A stretch of DNA of 64,000 nucleotides from Urbifossiella limnaea. Lineage in GTDB: Bacteria > Planctomycetota > Planctomycetia > Gemmatales > Gemmataceae. Location of the stretch: positions 3,828,322 to 3,892,321 of the forward strand of contig NZ_CP036273.1 in the NCBI RefSeq assembly GCF_007747215.1, written 5' to 3'. The notes beneath the pieces are model-generated. The model searched no databases and was not told the DNA's origin. It saw only the letters and a program-made list of their open reading frames with translations. Made by a program: the position numbers and the translations under genes. This document shows, one piece after another, positions 17,696 through 26,821 of the stretch; position 1 is the first letter of the stretch; each line of letters starts with the position of its first letter.

Positions 17696-17712
17696 TGCAT
17701 CCGGCGTGCCAG
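17696..17712. repeat. 17-bp dispersed word, copy 1
   Basis: The word ATGCATCCGGCGTGCCA occurs here and again at 20940-20956. In both places a partial or complete copy of the GCCCGGGGAC palindrome lies within about 60 nt, so both words appear to belong to one mosaic intergenic repeat. Confidence 0.6.
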
Positions 17713-17720
17713 AAAGCGCG

Positions 17721-17750
17721 GAAGCCCGGGGACGGCCGTCCCCGGGCTTC
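17721..17750. repeat. 30-bp perfect palindrome, dispersed intergenic copy 2
   Basis: A perfect palindrome (left arm GAAGCCCGGGGACGG) lies between the GH13 stop and the YqjE-like start. Its 24-nt core is identical to 6207-6230. It could form a hairpin in minus-strand RNA after the GH13 gene but lacks a T-tract. Confidence 0.75.
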
Positions 17751-17772
17751 CTGTGGGCTCACAGTCGTGGGT

Positions 17773-19671
17773 TCACGCCGTCGGGCGGCCGTAGATCAGG
17801 ACGGAATACGGCCCGATGCCGAACGTGCCGTGCGCCGGCTGCCCGTCGTACTCGCCCGGCTCGGCCACCACGTCGGCGCTGGCGTAGCCGGTGAACAGTT
17901 CGCTGTAGCCGGCCCAGTCGGAGTTTAGCAGCAGCTTCCACGTGCCCGCCGCGGGGAAGCCGACCGTGTACCCCTCCCGCGGCTCGCGGTGGAAGTTGGC
18001 GACGATCATGACGTCGTCGCCGGGGCCCCCGTCGGCCCAGCGGCGGAAGGCGAGCATGTTCATGTCGTCGTGGACGTGCGAGACGTGGATGTGCTGGCCG
18101 GTCAGCCCCTTGCTTTGTTGCGCGCGGTTGAGGCGCAGGCGGATCAGGTCGCGGTACAGGCGGACCAGCCCGCGGAACTCGTCGCGCTTGTCCCAGTCCA
18201 CCGGCACGGTGTCGCGGAACCACTCCCCTTCGAGGAACTCCTGCCCCTGGAACAGCATCGGGATGCCGGGCGCCGTGAAGACGAGTGCCGCGCCCAGCGT
18301 CGAACGCTTCTGTGCCCAGTACCCCGTCGGGTCGCCGCCGTCGATTTCCTGGGGCACGCGGGCCTTGCCGTTGGCGACCTCGTCGTGGCTCTCGGTGTAA
18401 ACGACGCGCTGGAAGGCGTCGTTGTTGTACTTGAGCTCCAGCGCGTCCCGCAGCGCGTGCATGCTGCGGTTGGCGTCGTCCGGGGTGATAATCGCCTCCC
18501 GGACCGGGTGAACAAACCGGGCGTCCCACTGGGCCGAGTAACCCGCCCCGCCCTCGTCGGGCTTCTTCGTCATCCACTCGTTGTCCTGCAAGTCCTCGGC
18601 GATGGTGATTTTGCCCGGGAACTTCTCACTGACCTCGCGGTTGATCCACTGGATCAGGCTCCACCCGTCGGGCAGATTCGGCTCGCCGTCGGCCCGGACG
18701 CTCCGGATGTAGAGCGTCATGTCCATCCGCAGGCCGTCGATGCGGAACTCGTCCAGCCACATCAGGGCGTTGTCGCGGATGAACTGCCGCACCTCACCGC
18801 GGCCGTAGTCCGGGCGGGTGTGCCCCCAGGGCGTCTCGGAGCGCCAGTCCTGGTAGAAGTAGATGCCGCCGCCGTCGCCCTCGCCCCAGCCGTCGAACCG
18901 CCACAGGTGCAGGTCGCCGGGGCCGAAGTGGTTGTAAACCACGTCGAGGATCACCGCAAACCCGTTGCGGTGGGCCTCCCGAACGAACTCCTTGAAGGCG
19001 TTCGGCCCGCCGTACGCGCTCTCGACGGCGAACACGTGGGCCGGGTTGTAGCCCCACGACCGGTCGCCGGGGAACTCGGCCACCGGCATCACCTGGATGC
19101 AGTTGATGCCGAGCCGGCGGAGGTGGTCGAACCGGTGGATCACGTCACGGAAAGTAGCCGGCGTGTCGTTCTCCGGGTTGGTGTCGTTGAACGTGCCCAC
19201 GTGCAGCTCGTAGATCACGAGCTCGTTCCAGTTCGGCGTCGGGAAGTGGTCGTCGCCCCAGTCGAACGCCCGCGGGTCGTACACGACACCGTTGCCGACG
19301 GAGTTCGTCACCTCCCGGGCGTACGGGTCGATCCGCGACAGTTCCCCGGCCGGCGTCTTCAGGTGGAAGCGGTACTCGGCCCCGACCTTCGCCCCGGGCA
19401 CGTCGCAGTACCAGTACCCCTCGTCGTTTTCCCGGCTGAGCGGGTGGGTACCGGGTTTGAAATCGTTGAAGGTGCCGACGACGCTGACCGCCTCGGCGTG
19501 CGGCGCCCACACCCGGAAGGCGACGCCGCCCGCGTGCGGAATAGCCCCCATGCCGGCGTGCGCTTCGGACCGGTACGCGCCACGGCCGGCCTTCCCTGCA
19601 GCCTTGGGGTACGGAATCGGGCGGGCCGGGCGGGCCGCGGACAGCTTGGCCGGCGGGGCGGGCGGGGGCAT
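17773..19671 (-). CDS. GH13 alpha-glucan branching enzyme-like protein
   Basis: The protein has 632 residues. An N-terminal CBM48-type beta domain (VAFRVWAPHAEAVSVVG, about 50-140) precedes the GH13 barrel. Catalytic residues are visible as the nucleophile Asp in DGLRMDM, the acid/base Glu in IAEDLQDNE, and the HDE motif in TESHDEVANGK. The HDEVANGK form, ending GKARVP, is closest to glucan branching enzymes, so it probably makes alpha-1,6 branches in glycogen. A trehalohydrolase-type activity cannot be excluded. The first 45 residues are Pro/Ala-rich. No other glycogen gene is adjacent. It lies 34 nt downstream of the BrkB-type gene. Confidence 0.83.
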   Translation of the reverse strand: MPPPAPPAKLSAARPARPIPYPKAAGKAGRGAYRSEAHAGMGAIPHAGGVAFRVWAPHAEAVSVVGTFNDFKPGTHPLSRENDEGYWYCDVPGAKVGAEYRFHLKTPAGELSRIDPYAREVTNSVGNGVVYDPRAFDWGDDHFPTPNWNELVIYELHVGTFNDTNPENDTPATFRDVIHRFDHLRRLGINCIQVMPVAEFPGDRSWGYNPAHVFAVESAYGGPNAFKEFVREAHRNGFAVILDVVYNHFGPGDLHLWRFDGWGEGDGGGIYFYQDWRSETPWGHTRPDYGRGEVRQFIRDNALMWLDEFRIDGLRMDMTLYIRSVRADGEPNLPDGWSLIQWINREVSEKFPGKITIAEDLQDNEWMTKKPDEGGAGYSAQWDARFVHPVREAIITPDDANRSMHALRDALELKYNNDAFQRVVYTESHDEVANGKARVPQEIDGGDPTGYWAQKRSTLGAALVFTAPGIPMLFQGQEFLEGEWFRDTVPVDWDKRDEFRGLVRLYRDLIRLRLNRAQQSKGLTGQHIHVSHVHDDMNMLAFRRWADGGPGDDVMIVANFHREPREGYTVGFPAAGTWKLLLNSDWAGYSELFTGYASADVVAEPGEYDGQPAHGTFGIGPYSVLIYGRPTA

Positions 19672-19705
19672 TGGTCGATCCTGTTCTGAAGAATGATGTT
19701 TCTGT

Positions 19706-20605
19706 TCAGGTAGGCACGGGGTCGGGCCGACCGGCGAGGCGGTGGCGGCCGGCGGGGGTCAGTCCGGACCCGAACTTCGTCGCGTAAACTTGCGTGAGTT
19801 CTGCGCCGAAGAGCACGATCAGCGACGAGTAGTAAATCCACACCAGCAGCACGACGAACGACCCGGCCGCGCCGTACGTGGAGCCGATCGACGCGGTACC
19901 GAGGTAGAGGCCGATGAGGTATTTCCCCACGGTGAACAGCAGGGCCGTGACCACGGCCCCGACGCCCACATCGGACCAGTCCGGGCGGGCGTGCGGCAGG
20001 TACTTGTAGATCATGCCGAACATCAGCGTGGTGACCAGGAAGCCGGCCACCAGGTTGGCGGCACCCATCCACGCGTCGCCGTACGGCATCCACCGGTTGA
20101 CGAGGCCGCCGAGGGCGGTCAGGAACGCGCTGAACACCAGCGAGACGAGCAGCAAGAACGCCATCCCGCAGATCATCGTGAACGACGCAACCCGGTCGCG
20201 GACGAGGCCGAGAATGCCGGTCCTGGAGTCCTCAGGCTTCACGTTCCACACGGTGTTGAGGGCGTCCTGGAGGGACGTGAAAACGCCGGTGGCCCCGAAG
20301 AACAGCGCGACGATGCCGACGACCGTAGACACGATGCCGCCGCCGGGCGTTTGGGTCGACGCCAGCATCGCCTGGACCGCCTTCGCGCCTTCTTCGCCGA
20401 TCAGGTCGTTCAACTGGTTGGCGATCTCGCCGCGGGTCGCCTGCTCGCCAAACGCCGCCCCCGCGATCACCGTCACGAGGAGAAGCATCGGGGCGATGGA
20501 CAGTGCCGTGTAGAACGCCAGCGCGGCGCCGAGTGTCATAGCCTTGTCGGCCAGGAACTCGGCCAGCGTCTGCTTGATGAGCCGGCCGGTCTCGGTGAGT
20601 TTCAT
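19706..20605 (-). CDS. YihY/BrkB family inner-membrane protein
   Basis: The 299-residue protein has six predicted membrane helices and the family N-terminal segment LGAALAFYTALSIAPMLLLV. Conserved internal stretches include TLMFGMIYKYLP and GSTYGAAGSFVVLLVWIYYSS. YihY/BrkB proteins were once called ribonuclease BN but are now regarded as membrane proteins of uncertain transport function. I used the ATG at 20605; a GTG at 20635 would add ten residues that run into the terminator upstream. It is probably co-transcribed with the GH13 gene. Confidence 0.88.
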   Translation of the reverse strand: MKLTETGRLIKQTLAEFLADKAMTLGAALAFYTALSIAPMLLLVTVIAGAAFGEQATRGEIANQLNDLIGEEGAKAVQAMLASTQTPGGGIVSTVVGIVALFFGATGVFTSLQDALNTVWNVKPEDSRTGILGLVRDRVASFTMICGMAFLLLVSLVFSAFLTALGGLVNRWMPYGDAWMGAANLVAGFLVTTLMFGMIYKYLPHARPDWSDVGVGAVVTALLFTVGKYLIGLYLGTASIGSTYGAAGSFVVLLVWIYYSSLIVLFGAELTQVYATKFGSGLTPAGRHRLAGRPDPVPT

Positions 20606-20636
20606 GGGGACAGCATCCGGACGGGGGGTACACACG

Positions 20637-20666
20637 AAAAGCCCACCCGTCGGAACGGGTGGGCTT
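20637..20666 (-). terminator. Rho-independent terminator after the DUF1328 gene
   Basis: On the minus strand a 12-bp stem (AAGCCCACCCGT and complement, loop TCCG) ends in TTTT. It lies 24 nt past the stop of the 57-codon DUF1328 gene and just upstream of the BrkB-type gene. Confidence 0.85.
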
Positions 20667-20689
20667 CGTCCCGGTCGTGGGGTCCGGCG

Positions 20690-20863
20690 CTAAACCGTTG
20701 ACCTTGGCGCCCGGTTGCCGGCGATGAGCGAGACGACGAACAGCACCAGGAAGACGAAGAACAGGATCTTCGCGGCAAACATCGAGGTGCCGGCGACACT
20801 GGTGAAGCCGAACACGGCGGCGACGAGCGCGATCACCAGGAACATCAGAGCCCAGCGAAGCAT
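20690..20863 (-). CDS. DUF1328 (YtjA-like) small membrane protein
   Basis: The 57-residue protein starts [20 protein letters not shown] and has a second helix [17 protein letters not shown]. This is the two-helix DUF1328/YtjA layout, with the conserved TSVAGTS-type loop between helices. GGAGG lies 10 nt upstream of the ATG, and an intrinsic terminator follows. Family members are small inner-membrane proteins of unknown function, often induced by stress. It is one of several stress-type small proteins in this part of the window. Confidence 0.85.
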   Translation of the reverse strand: MLRWALMFLVIALVAAVFGFTSVAGTSMFAAKILFFVFLVLFVVSLIAGNRAPRSTV

Positions 20864-20939
20864 TGAGGAGCCTCCGGATGTCGGGCGGTGTAAGCCCGGG
20901 GACTGCCGCGACCCGAGGGCCGCAGGATGTCAGCAGTCA

Positions 20940-20956
20940 ATGCATCCGGCGTGCCA
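20940..20956. repeat. 17-bp dispersed word, copy 2
   Basis: A second exact copy of the word at 17696-17712. A partial arm of the GCCCGGGGAC palindrome lies about 45 nt to its left, at 20893-20904. Confidence 0.6.
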
Positions 20957-21041
20957 AACGACCGGTCTGTGGCCCGCCGATTGCACCGCATTCGGCCGCC
21001 CGCCCGCCCGACGGGCACATTCCTCGTAACCGGAGGCACCG

Positions 21042-21245
21042 ATGTCCAGCCGAATCCCGCCGACGAAGGTCATCCCTGATGCTCCACCCGCGAACATCCT
21101 GATCCCGCCGCAACAGACGTTCGAGCACGCCGACGAGGAGCGCATCCGCACCCGCGCCCACGAACTCTGGGAGGCGGCCGGCCGGCCCGATGGGGATGGT
21201 GTCGCCTACTGGCATCAGGCCGAGCGCGAGGTCCGGGGCGGTTGA
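21042..21245 (+). CDS. DUF2934 small protein
   Basis: The 67-residue protein has a DUF2934 core, with IRTRAHELWEAAGRPDGDG followed by a YWHQAERE helix. Such proteins are short, soluble, of unknown function and common in planctomycetes, rhizobia and others. A clear GGAGG site sits 7 nt before the ATG. It has no operon partner, since the next gene starts 151 nt later. Confidence 0.85.
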   Translation: MSSRIPPTKVIPDAPPANILIPPQQTFEHADEERIRTRAHELWEAAGRPDGDGVAYWHQAEREVRGG

Positions 21246-21396
21246 ACGTGCCACCGTACGCGGAGCTGACCCCGGGCTTGTGACACGAATTCCCTTCCCC
21301 GTGGTGTTCGTCCCGCGATAAGATGGCGTCTAGTGCCGCCGCCCGGGATTCGTCCACCCTCATCACGTCCGCCGGCCGGCCGCCCGGGGAACCCCC

Positions 21397-24186
21397 ATGT
21401 CGAGTTTCAAGGTCCAGTGCCCGAGCTGCGAGGCTCAGGTTCTCATCAAGAACCCCAACCTCGTGGGCTCGAAGGTCGAGTGCCCGAAGTGCAAGTACCG
21501 GTTCAAGGTCGAGGCGCCGGCCGACGAGCCCGCGAAGGACGCGGGCAAGCCCGACAAGGCGGGCGCCAAGGCGGACAAGAAGGAGAAAGCCGCCAAGGAG
21601 AAGAAACCTAAGGCGGCCAAGGGGGGCAACAAGAAGCTCGTCGGCATCGGCCTCGCCGTCGGCGCCGTGGCACTGCTGGGCATCGGCGGCTACGTCATGT
21701 TCGGCACCGACGACAAGCCGAAGGGCACCACCACCGTAAATCCGCCCAGCCAGCCCCGCCCGGCCCCCCAACCGGACGGGTCGAACCCGAATCCGGAGGA
21801 AGGGAAGAAGGAGGACGAAGACCCCTCGAAGAAGCCGAAGGACAAGACGCCGGTCGTGCCGTCGGCCCCGCGGAGCGACAAGGAACCGACCAACCTCCTC
21901 CCCACGAAGTCGGTCGCCGTCTACAGGTTCGACATGGGCCGCCTCCGGGCCACCCCGGCCGGCGGCATGCTGCTGGACCCGGCCACCGCCGACATGGTGA
22001 AGTCGTCACTCGGCTTCGAACTCGCTGACATCGAGCACTATTACCATTGCTCGGTCGGTGACAAGGAGCGGTCGGCCGTCGGCCTCATCCGCCTCCGGTT
22101 GCCGGCCGACGAGAAGAAGCTCGCCGCCGGCATCGTCGGCGCCGGCGCCGGTAAGGTCGTCGGCGGCAAGACGCTCATGCCGGTGAAGAACAACCCGCTG
22201 ATGTCCGCGGCCGGGAACGCCCTCGCCGCCCGCACCCTCTTCGCCGACGTGTACACCACGCCGCCCGCCCAGCCAGCCAAGCCCGGGGCCTTCGGGGTTT
22301 GCGTCTACGACACCCAGCACGTCCTCGTCGGCGAGTTCGCCGCGATCGAGAGCCACCTCGCCGGGCTGAGGAACGGGTATCCGGAGTTTCAGACGGAAGT
22401 GAACAAGGAAGCCCCGCCGCCGGAGCCCGAGAAGAAGGACGGCATGCCGGACACGCCGACGCCGAAGGCCGCCCCGCCGGCGGTAGCGTCGTCGGCGAAG
22501 GCGTTCACCACGAACCCGCGCTACCTGACGCTCGACCCGAAGCTTCGGCTCGTGCTGCTGACGATGCTGGAGGACCGCACCGGCGAGCCGCCGTTCGCAC
22601 TGGCCGAGCGGTTCGACGAGGCGCAGTACCCGCGGAAGGGCGTGAAGAAGGAATACGCCCCGATCGCCGCCGCCGTTGACCCGGTGCTGACGCGGACCGA
22701 GCACGTCGGAATGAACCTCGTGGCGTTCACCCCGCAGCAACTGGTGGCGAACGTGCGCTTCTTCACGAAGTCCGCGTCCGACGCCCGGCTCGTCGCGCTG
22801 GAGAAGCTGACCCCGACGCTCGGCGAGGGGTTACCGCTGGTGTCGCTGCTGCTTCAGACCCACGTCGAGTTCCGCAACATGGCCGACCCCAACTACGCGC
22901 CGACGGGTGTCCCGGGCACCAACCCGGAGGGCGGCCCGATGGGGTCGAGCACCACGCCGATGGGGCGGCCGTTGCCGGGAGCGAGCGGCCCGCCGTCGTC
23001 GAGCAGTTCGCCGGGGCCGATGGGGCCGCCGCTGACGAGCGGCCCGCCCGGCGTGATCGGCCCGCCCCCGGGCTTCGGCCCGATGGCGAGTTCGTCCGGC
23101 CAGATGCCGGGGCCGATGTCGCCGACGGGGCCGAACCAGCCCACCCAGGCCAAACAAGCCCCGTCGTTCGTGGCGCTGCGGCTCCTCGACGAGTCGGTGC
23201 TCGTTACGGTGGACATCACCTGGCCCGACGAGGTGTTCTACCGCCTGCTCGGCCCCCGGCTGCTGGGCTACGCCAACCAGCTGAAGGGTAAGGCGGCCGT
23301 GTACTCGGGTACCGAAACGTGGCACGCACTCGGCCGGGCCGTGAAGCGATACGGCACCGAGCGGAAGGAACTGCCGCCGGGAACCGTCCCGGTGAGCCGC
23401 CCGAACGACCACGACACCCGCCTCGGCGTCGCCTACCCGCCGGCGCAGCGGGTCAGCTTCTACGTCGAGCTCCTGCCGGCGCTCGGCCGCGGCGGACTGC
23501 GGCAGCTCATCGACCCGTCGCTCGGCTGGCTCAGCAACCAGAATGCGGCGCAGGCCGGGTCCTGGGTACCGGAGTTGTTAGTCAGTTACTACCCGCAGTC
23601 GGCGTGGCGGGCGACGTCGCCCCTGGCGCCGGACTTTACCTTCGGCGGCACCAACTTCGTGGCCGTGGCCGGTGTCGGCCACGACGCCCCGCGCTACAAC
23701 CCGAAGACGAACGCCAAGCAGGCGGGTGTCACCGGATACGATTGGGGTTCGAAGCTCGCCGACATTACCGACGGACCGGAGAACACGATCTACCTGTTGC
23801 AGACGCCCCCGGGCGCACCCCGGCCGTGGGCCGCCGGTGGCGGCGCAACGGTAGTCGGGCTCGACCCAACCAACCCGATGGCGGCGTTCAAGCACGCGCG
23901 GCCGGACGGGAAGGAGGGCACGTACGCGGTAATGGCCGACGGCACTGTGCGATGGCTGCCGGCGGATATAAAGCCTGAACACCTGCTTGCAATGGCGACT
24001 CGGGCTGGCGGCGAAAAGCTGCCGAACCTGGAGGAGATCGCCCCGCGCGTTTTGTCCGCCGGTGCGAAGGCCGAGCTGACGGCGACCGCTCCCTCAGCCC
24101 CGATCCCAAAGTCGGACGCACCCCTGCCGGCGACGCTGCCTACGGCCCCGCCGCCGACGCCGAAGGTGCCTGCGGCGAAGGACTGA
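21397..24186 (+). CDS. Large MJ0042-type zinc-ribbon membrane protein with DUF1559-like C terminus
   Basis: This is a 929-residue protein. Residues 1-40 hold a zinc ribbon (CPSCEAQV and CPKCKYRF, two CxxC pairs). A Lys-rich linker, one membrane helix (VGIGLAVGAVALLGIGGYVM, about 84-105) and a Pro-rich linker follow. A long extracytoplasmic region contains a Pro/Gly/Ser-rich insert (about 500-590). The C-terminal part (VAGVGHDAPRY, then YAVMADGTVRWLP, HLLAMATRAGGE) resembles the end of planctomycete DUF1559 proteins, which have a pilin-like fold. Its role is unknown. A CGCGATAAG motif at 21314-21322 lies 75 nt upstream of the start and matches the motif before the kinase and FG-GAP genes. Confidence 0.8.
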   Translation: MSSFKVQCPSCEAQVLIKNPNLVGSKVECPKCKYRFKVEAPADEPAKDAGKPDKAGAKADKKEKAAKEKKPKAAKGGNKKLVGIGLAVGAVALLGIGGYVMFGTDDKPKGTTTVNPPSQPRPAPQPDGSNPNPEEGKKEDEDPSKKPKDKTPVVPSAPRSDKEPTNLLPTKSVAVYRFDMGRLRATPAGGMLLDPATADMVKSSLGFELADIEHYYHCSVGDKERSAVGLIRLRLPADEKKLAAGIVGAGAGKVVGGKTLMPVKNNPLMSAAGNALAARTLFADVYTTPPAQPAKPGAFGVCVYDTQHVLVGEFAAIESHLAGLRNGYPEFQTEVNKEAPPPEPEKKDGMPDTPTPKAAPPAVASSAKAFTTNPRYLTLDPKLRLVLLTMLEDRTGEPPFALAERFDEAQYPRKGVKKEYAPIAAAVDPVLTRTEHVGMNLVAFTPQQLVANVRFFTKSASDARLVALEKLTPTLGEGLPLVSLLLQTHVEFRNMADPNYAPTGVPGTNPEGGPMGSSTTPMGRPLPGASGPPSSSSSPGPMGPPLTSGPPGVIGPPPGFGPMASSSGQMPGPMSPTGPNQPTQAKQAPSFVALRLLDESVLVTVDITWPDEVFYRLLGPRLLGYANQLKGKAAVYSGTETWHALGRAVKRYGTERKELPPGTVPVSRPNDHDTRLGVAYPPAQRVSFYVELLPALGRGGLRQLIDPSLGWLSNQNAAQAGSWVPELLVSYYPQSAWRATSPLAPDFTFGGTNFVAVAGVGHDAPRYNPKTNAKQAGVTGYDWGSKLADITDGPENTIYLLQTPPGAPRPWAAGGGATVVGLDPTNPMAAFKHARPDGKEGTYAVMADGTVRWLPADIKPEHLLAMATRAGGEKLPNLEEIAPRVLSAGAKAELTATAPSAPIPKSDAPLPATLPTAPPPTPKVPAAKD

Positions 24187-24214
24187 AGCGAGCACCGGGC
24201 CTCGGGAAAAACCC

Positions 24215-24243
24215 TTGCCGCCCGGTGGCGTCGAGCCTAAGAT
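24215..24243 (+). promoter_or_regulatory. Sigma-70-type promoter of tRNA-Asp
   Basis: A -35-like TTGCCG (24215-24220) and a -10-like TAAGAT (24238-24243) are separated by 17 nt. The mature tRNA begins 12 nt after the -10 element. Confidence 0.6.
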
Positions 24244-24254
24244 TCTTCTTCGTT

Positions 24255-24328
<74 letters not shown>

Positions 24329-24446
24329 CTGATCGTAAGTCCTTCGCCGAACAGCCCTTGCTGTTACCCTCCCGGTGGTCGGGAGGTGCGGCCGGTGGAA
24401 GTAGTAACCCGGTAGTCTACCGGGTTCCTCCGACCCTGGGCCGTCT

Positions 24447-25634
24447 ATGTCCCGTCGATCAACGCCCCCCTCGCTCCGCCGCCACAAGCCCAGCCGCCAG
24501 GGCGTCGTGACCCTCGGCGGCCGCGACCACTACCTCGGCCACTGGCCCGACGGCCAACTCACGCCCCCCGACCTGATCCGCGCCGCCTATGACGCCCTCG
24601 TCGCCGAGTGGCTCGCCGCGGGCCGGCCCGCGGCTGCCGCGCCGCGGCTGACGGTGGCCGAGCTGATCCTCCGGTTCTGGGACGGGCATGCCGTCCACCA
24701 CTACCGCCACCCGGACGGGACCCCGACCAGCGAGCTGGCCGACTTCCGCCTCTCCCTCCGCCCGTTGCGGCGGCTCTTCGCCGACCTCCCGGCGGCCGAC
24801 TTCTCGCCGCTCAAGCTCAAGGCGCTCCGCCAGTCGCTGATCGACGCGGGGCTCAGCCGCGGCGTCATCAACCAGCGGGTCGGGCGGGTCCGCCGGGTGT
24901 TCCGGTGGGCGGTGTCCGATGAGCTCGTCCCCGAGCCGGTGTACCGAGCCCTGATGGCCGTCGAGGGGTTGAAGGCCGGGCGGTCGGCGGCCCGCGAGCT
25001 GCCGCCGGTGCGGCCCGTGCCGGACGCCGACGTCGAGGCCGCCCTCCCCTTCCTGTCGCTACCTCTGCAAGCGCTGGTCCGGGTCCAGCGCCTCACCGGG
25101 ATGCGGCCCGGGGAAGCGGCCCGGATGCGAGCCGGCGATCTCGACACGGCGGGCGAGCTCTGGACTTACCGCCCGCGGCGGCACAAAACGTCGTGGCGGG
25201 GGAGGGAGCGGCTCGTGCTCGTCGGGCCGAAGGCTCAGGCGGTGCTACGCGACGTGCTCCCGTCCGACCCCGAGGCCTACGTGTTCAGCCCGAAGGCCGG
25301 CCGCGAGGCGTGGTACGCGGCGCGGCGGGCGGCCCGGAAGTCGAAGGTGCCGCCCAGCCAGGCGTGCCGACGGAAGGCCGCCCCGAAGCGCCAGCCGGGG
25401 GCGTTCTACACCCGCCACGCGTACGCGGCGGCGGTCGCCCGGGCGTGCGGGAAGGCGGGCGTGACCAGGTGGCACCCCAACCAACTCCGACACACCCGGG
25501 CGACCGAAGTCCGCGGGACGTTCGGCCTCGAGGCGGCTCAGGTCGTACTCGGACACGCAAAGCTGAGCGTGACCGAGGTGTATGCCGCGCGCGACGCGGC
25601 GCTGGCCGCACAAGTCGCGGCCGCAACGGGGTGA
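24447..25634 (+). CDS. Tyrosine site-specific integrase
   Basis: The 395-residue protein has an N-terminal SAM-like/core-binding region (about 60-180) and a C-terminal catalytic domain. Catalytic residues visible are Arg in TGMRPGEAARM, His and Arg in HPNQLRHTRA, His in LGHAKLSVTEVY and the Tyr nucleophile in that last motif. It would cut and rejoin DNA at an att site. The position directly after tRNA-Asp is the classic arrangement for an integrative element that enters at a tRNA 3' end. The start ATG at 24447 is followed by a basic, arm-binding-like N terminus. Confidence 0.93.
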   Translation: MSRRSTPPSLRRHKPSRQGVVTLGGRDHYLGHWPDGQLTPPDLIRAAYDALVAEWLAAGRPAAAAPRLTVAELILRFWDGHAVHHYRHPDGTPTSELADFRLSLRPLRRLFADLPAADFSPLKLKALRQSLIDAGLSRGVINQRVGRVRRVFRWAVSDELVPEPVYRALMAVEGLKAGRSAARELPPVRPVPDADVEAALPFLSLPLQALVRVQRLTGMRPGEAARMRAGDLDTAGELWTYRPRRHKTSWRGRERLVLVGPKAQAVLRDVLPSDPEAYVFSPKAGREAWYAARRAARKSKVPPSQACRRKAAPKRQPGAFYTRHAYAAAVARACGKAGVTRWHPNQLRHTRATEVRGTFGLEAAQVVLGHAKLSVTEVYAARDAALAAQVAAATG

Positions 25635-25657
25635 CTGAGTCCTACCACTGACCGCGA

Positions 25658-26821
25658 GTGTCAAGTACCGCCATGTCACCACTGACGAACGCGGCGGGGG
25701 GGCGAGCTATCCCGCTCGACCCGCCCGTCCATCCCGCCCTGCCGCGCGAATTAGAAGCCCTCCCCCCGCACATCCGAAAGCGGCCGGAAAGTCCGTGGCG
25801 GCGGTCCGTTGAGGACGCGTGGGACTTAATATGCCAGCTCGTTCAGGCCACGCGCCTCGCACAGTCGCTGTACACTTGCGTCCTGAAAGGTCAGATACTC
25901 GCGGACGCCGATGTGAAATTTATCGACGACCAATACAGTGACACTTGTCTGAACGAATGGAACCGCGTCCTCCGACACCTTGCGGGGGTTCGGATCCGGC
26001 AGCGTCATGCGACGGCAGCCTCTCCACCCGGCCAGTTCCCCGTAACCGACCTCGTTCTCGCGAATTTGAGTGTTTACAAGCTTTGTACCGATCCTGTCGC
26101 CGGGCTTCGGAGTATCGACATTCCGGTCAACAGTCTGCCGCTCCCGAGTGGGGTGAATGTTCCGGCTGAAGATCAGGAAGATCAGTGCTTGGAGTCGGGA
26201 TGGGACCCGGCGCAAGGCGTTTACCCGCTGGTTTTACAAACTCCGGCCGATTGGACGGCGGCTCTGGAACAGGAACCCGGTGCATTCGACCCCCTGTGCA
26301 AGTGCTTCCGCACGGACTCCATGCGCCTTCTACTGGCGGCAACCCAATTACGCAACGAGCTGCGGCTAACACCATCGCGATTGATTCCCTCGCCTGTCGA
26401 AACAGTCCTCCCCGCCGGCGCAGCACTCGCCGCGGGGCTCTCGCCCGGGGACGCACCTTTGCCCGGGCCTGGCGTAACCTCCGGCGCCGAACGGCCGACG
26501 GCTCCCGAGGAGGTTGAAGCGGAAACCCAGCTGTTGAAGGTGGGTGATACCGATACAGTGCGTGGGCGAGCGGCCGTTTCCATCGGGGGAAGACACGTGG
26601 CGGAGGTGAGTGAGCAGCAAGCCGAGTTTCTCCGCCTCCTACTTGACGCCGGGGACGATTACCAGGAAATTGCCTCGCTTCAGCGAGGAAACGACGTGAT
26701 TCAAGGCGCCCATTCGACTCGGATGCACAGAACCTTGCCCCCGCCGATCCGGGATTGCCTCGAGCGGAGGGGTGACAGGGGGCCGTGGCGAGTCAAATCC
26801 GTTTACCGCCCCCGTCACTGA
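25658..26821 (+). CDS. Hypothetical protein of the integrative element
   Basis: I do not recognise this 387-residue protein. The N-terminal two-thirds is soluble with no known motif. The C-terminal part (about 310-385, SIGGRHVAEVSEQQAEFLRL then IASLQRGNDVIQ) looks like a winged-helix unit. Its codon use is less GC-biased than that of neighbouring genes, which suggests a different origin or recent arrival. It follows the integrase by 24 nt. The GTG at 25658 is the first start, and ATG 25673 in the same frame is equally likely. Neither has a clear ribosome-binding site. Confidence 0.5.
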   Translation: MSSTAMSPLTNAAGGRAIPLDPPVHPALPRELEALPPHIRKRPESPWRRSVEDAWDLICQLVQATRLAQSLYTCVLKGQILADADVKFIDDQYSDTCLNEWNRVLRHLAGVRIRQRHATAASPPGQFPVTDLVLANLSVYKLCTDPVAGLRSIDIPVNSLPLPSGVNVPAEDQEDQCLESGWDPAQGVYPLVLQTPADWTAALEQEPGAFDPLCKCFRTDSMRLLLAATQLRNELRLTPSRLIPSPVETVLPAGAALAAGLSPGDAPLPGPGVTSGAERPTAPEEVEAETQLLKVGDTDTVRGRAAVSIGGRHVAEVSEQQAEFLRLLLDAGDDYQEIASLQRGNDVIQGAHSTRMHRTLPPPIRDCLERRGDRGPWRVKSVYRPRH

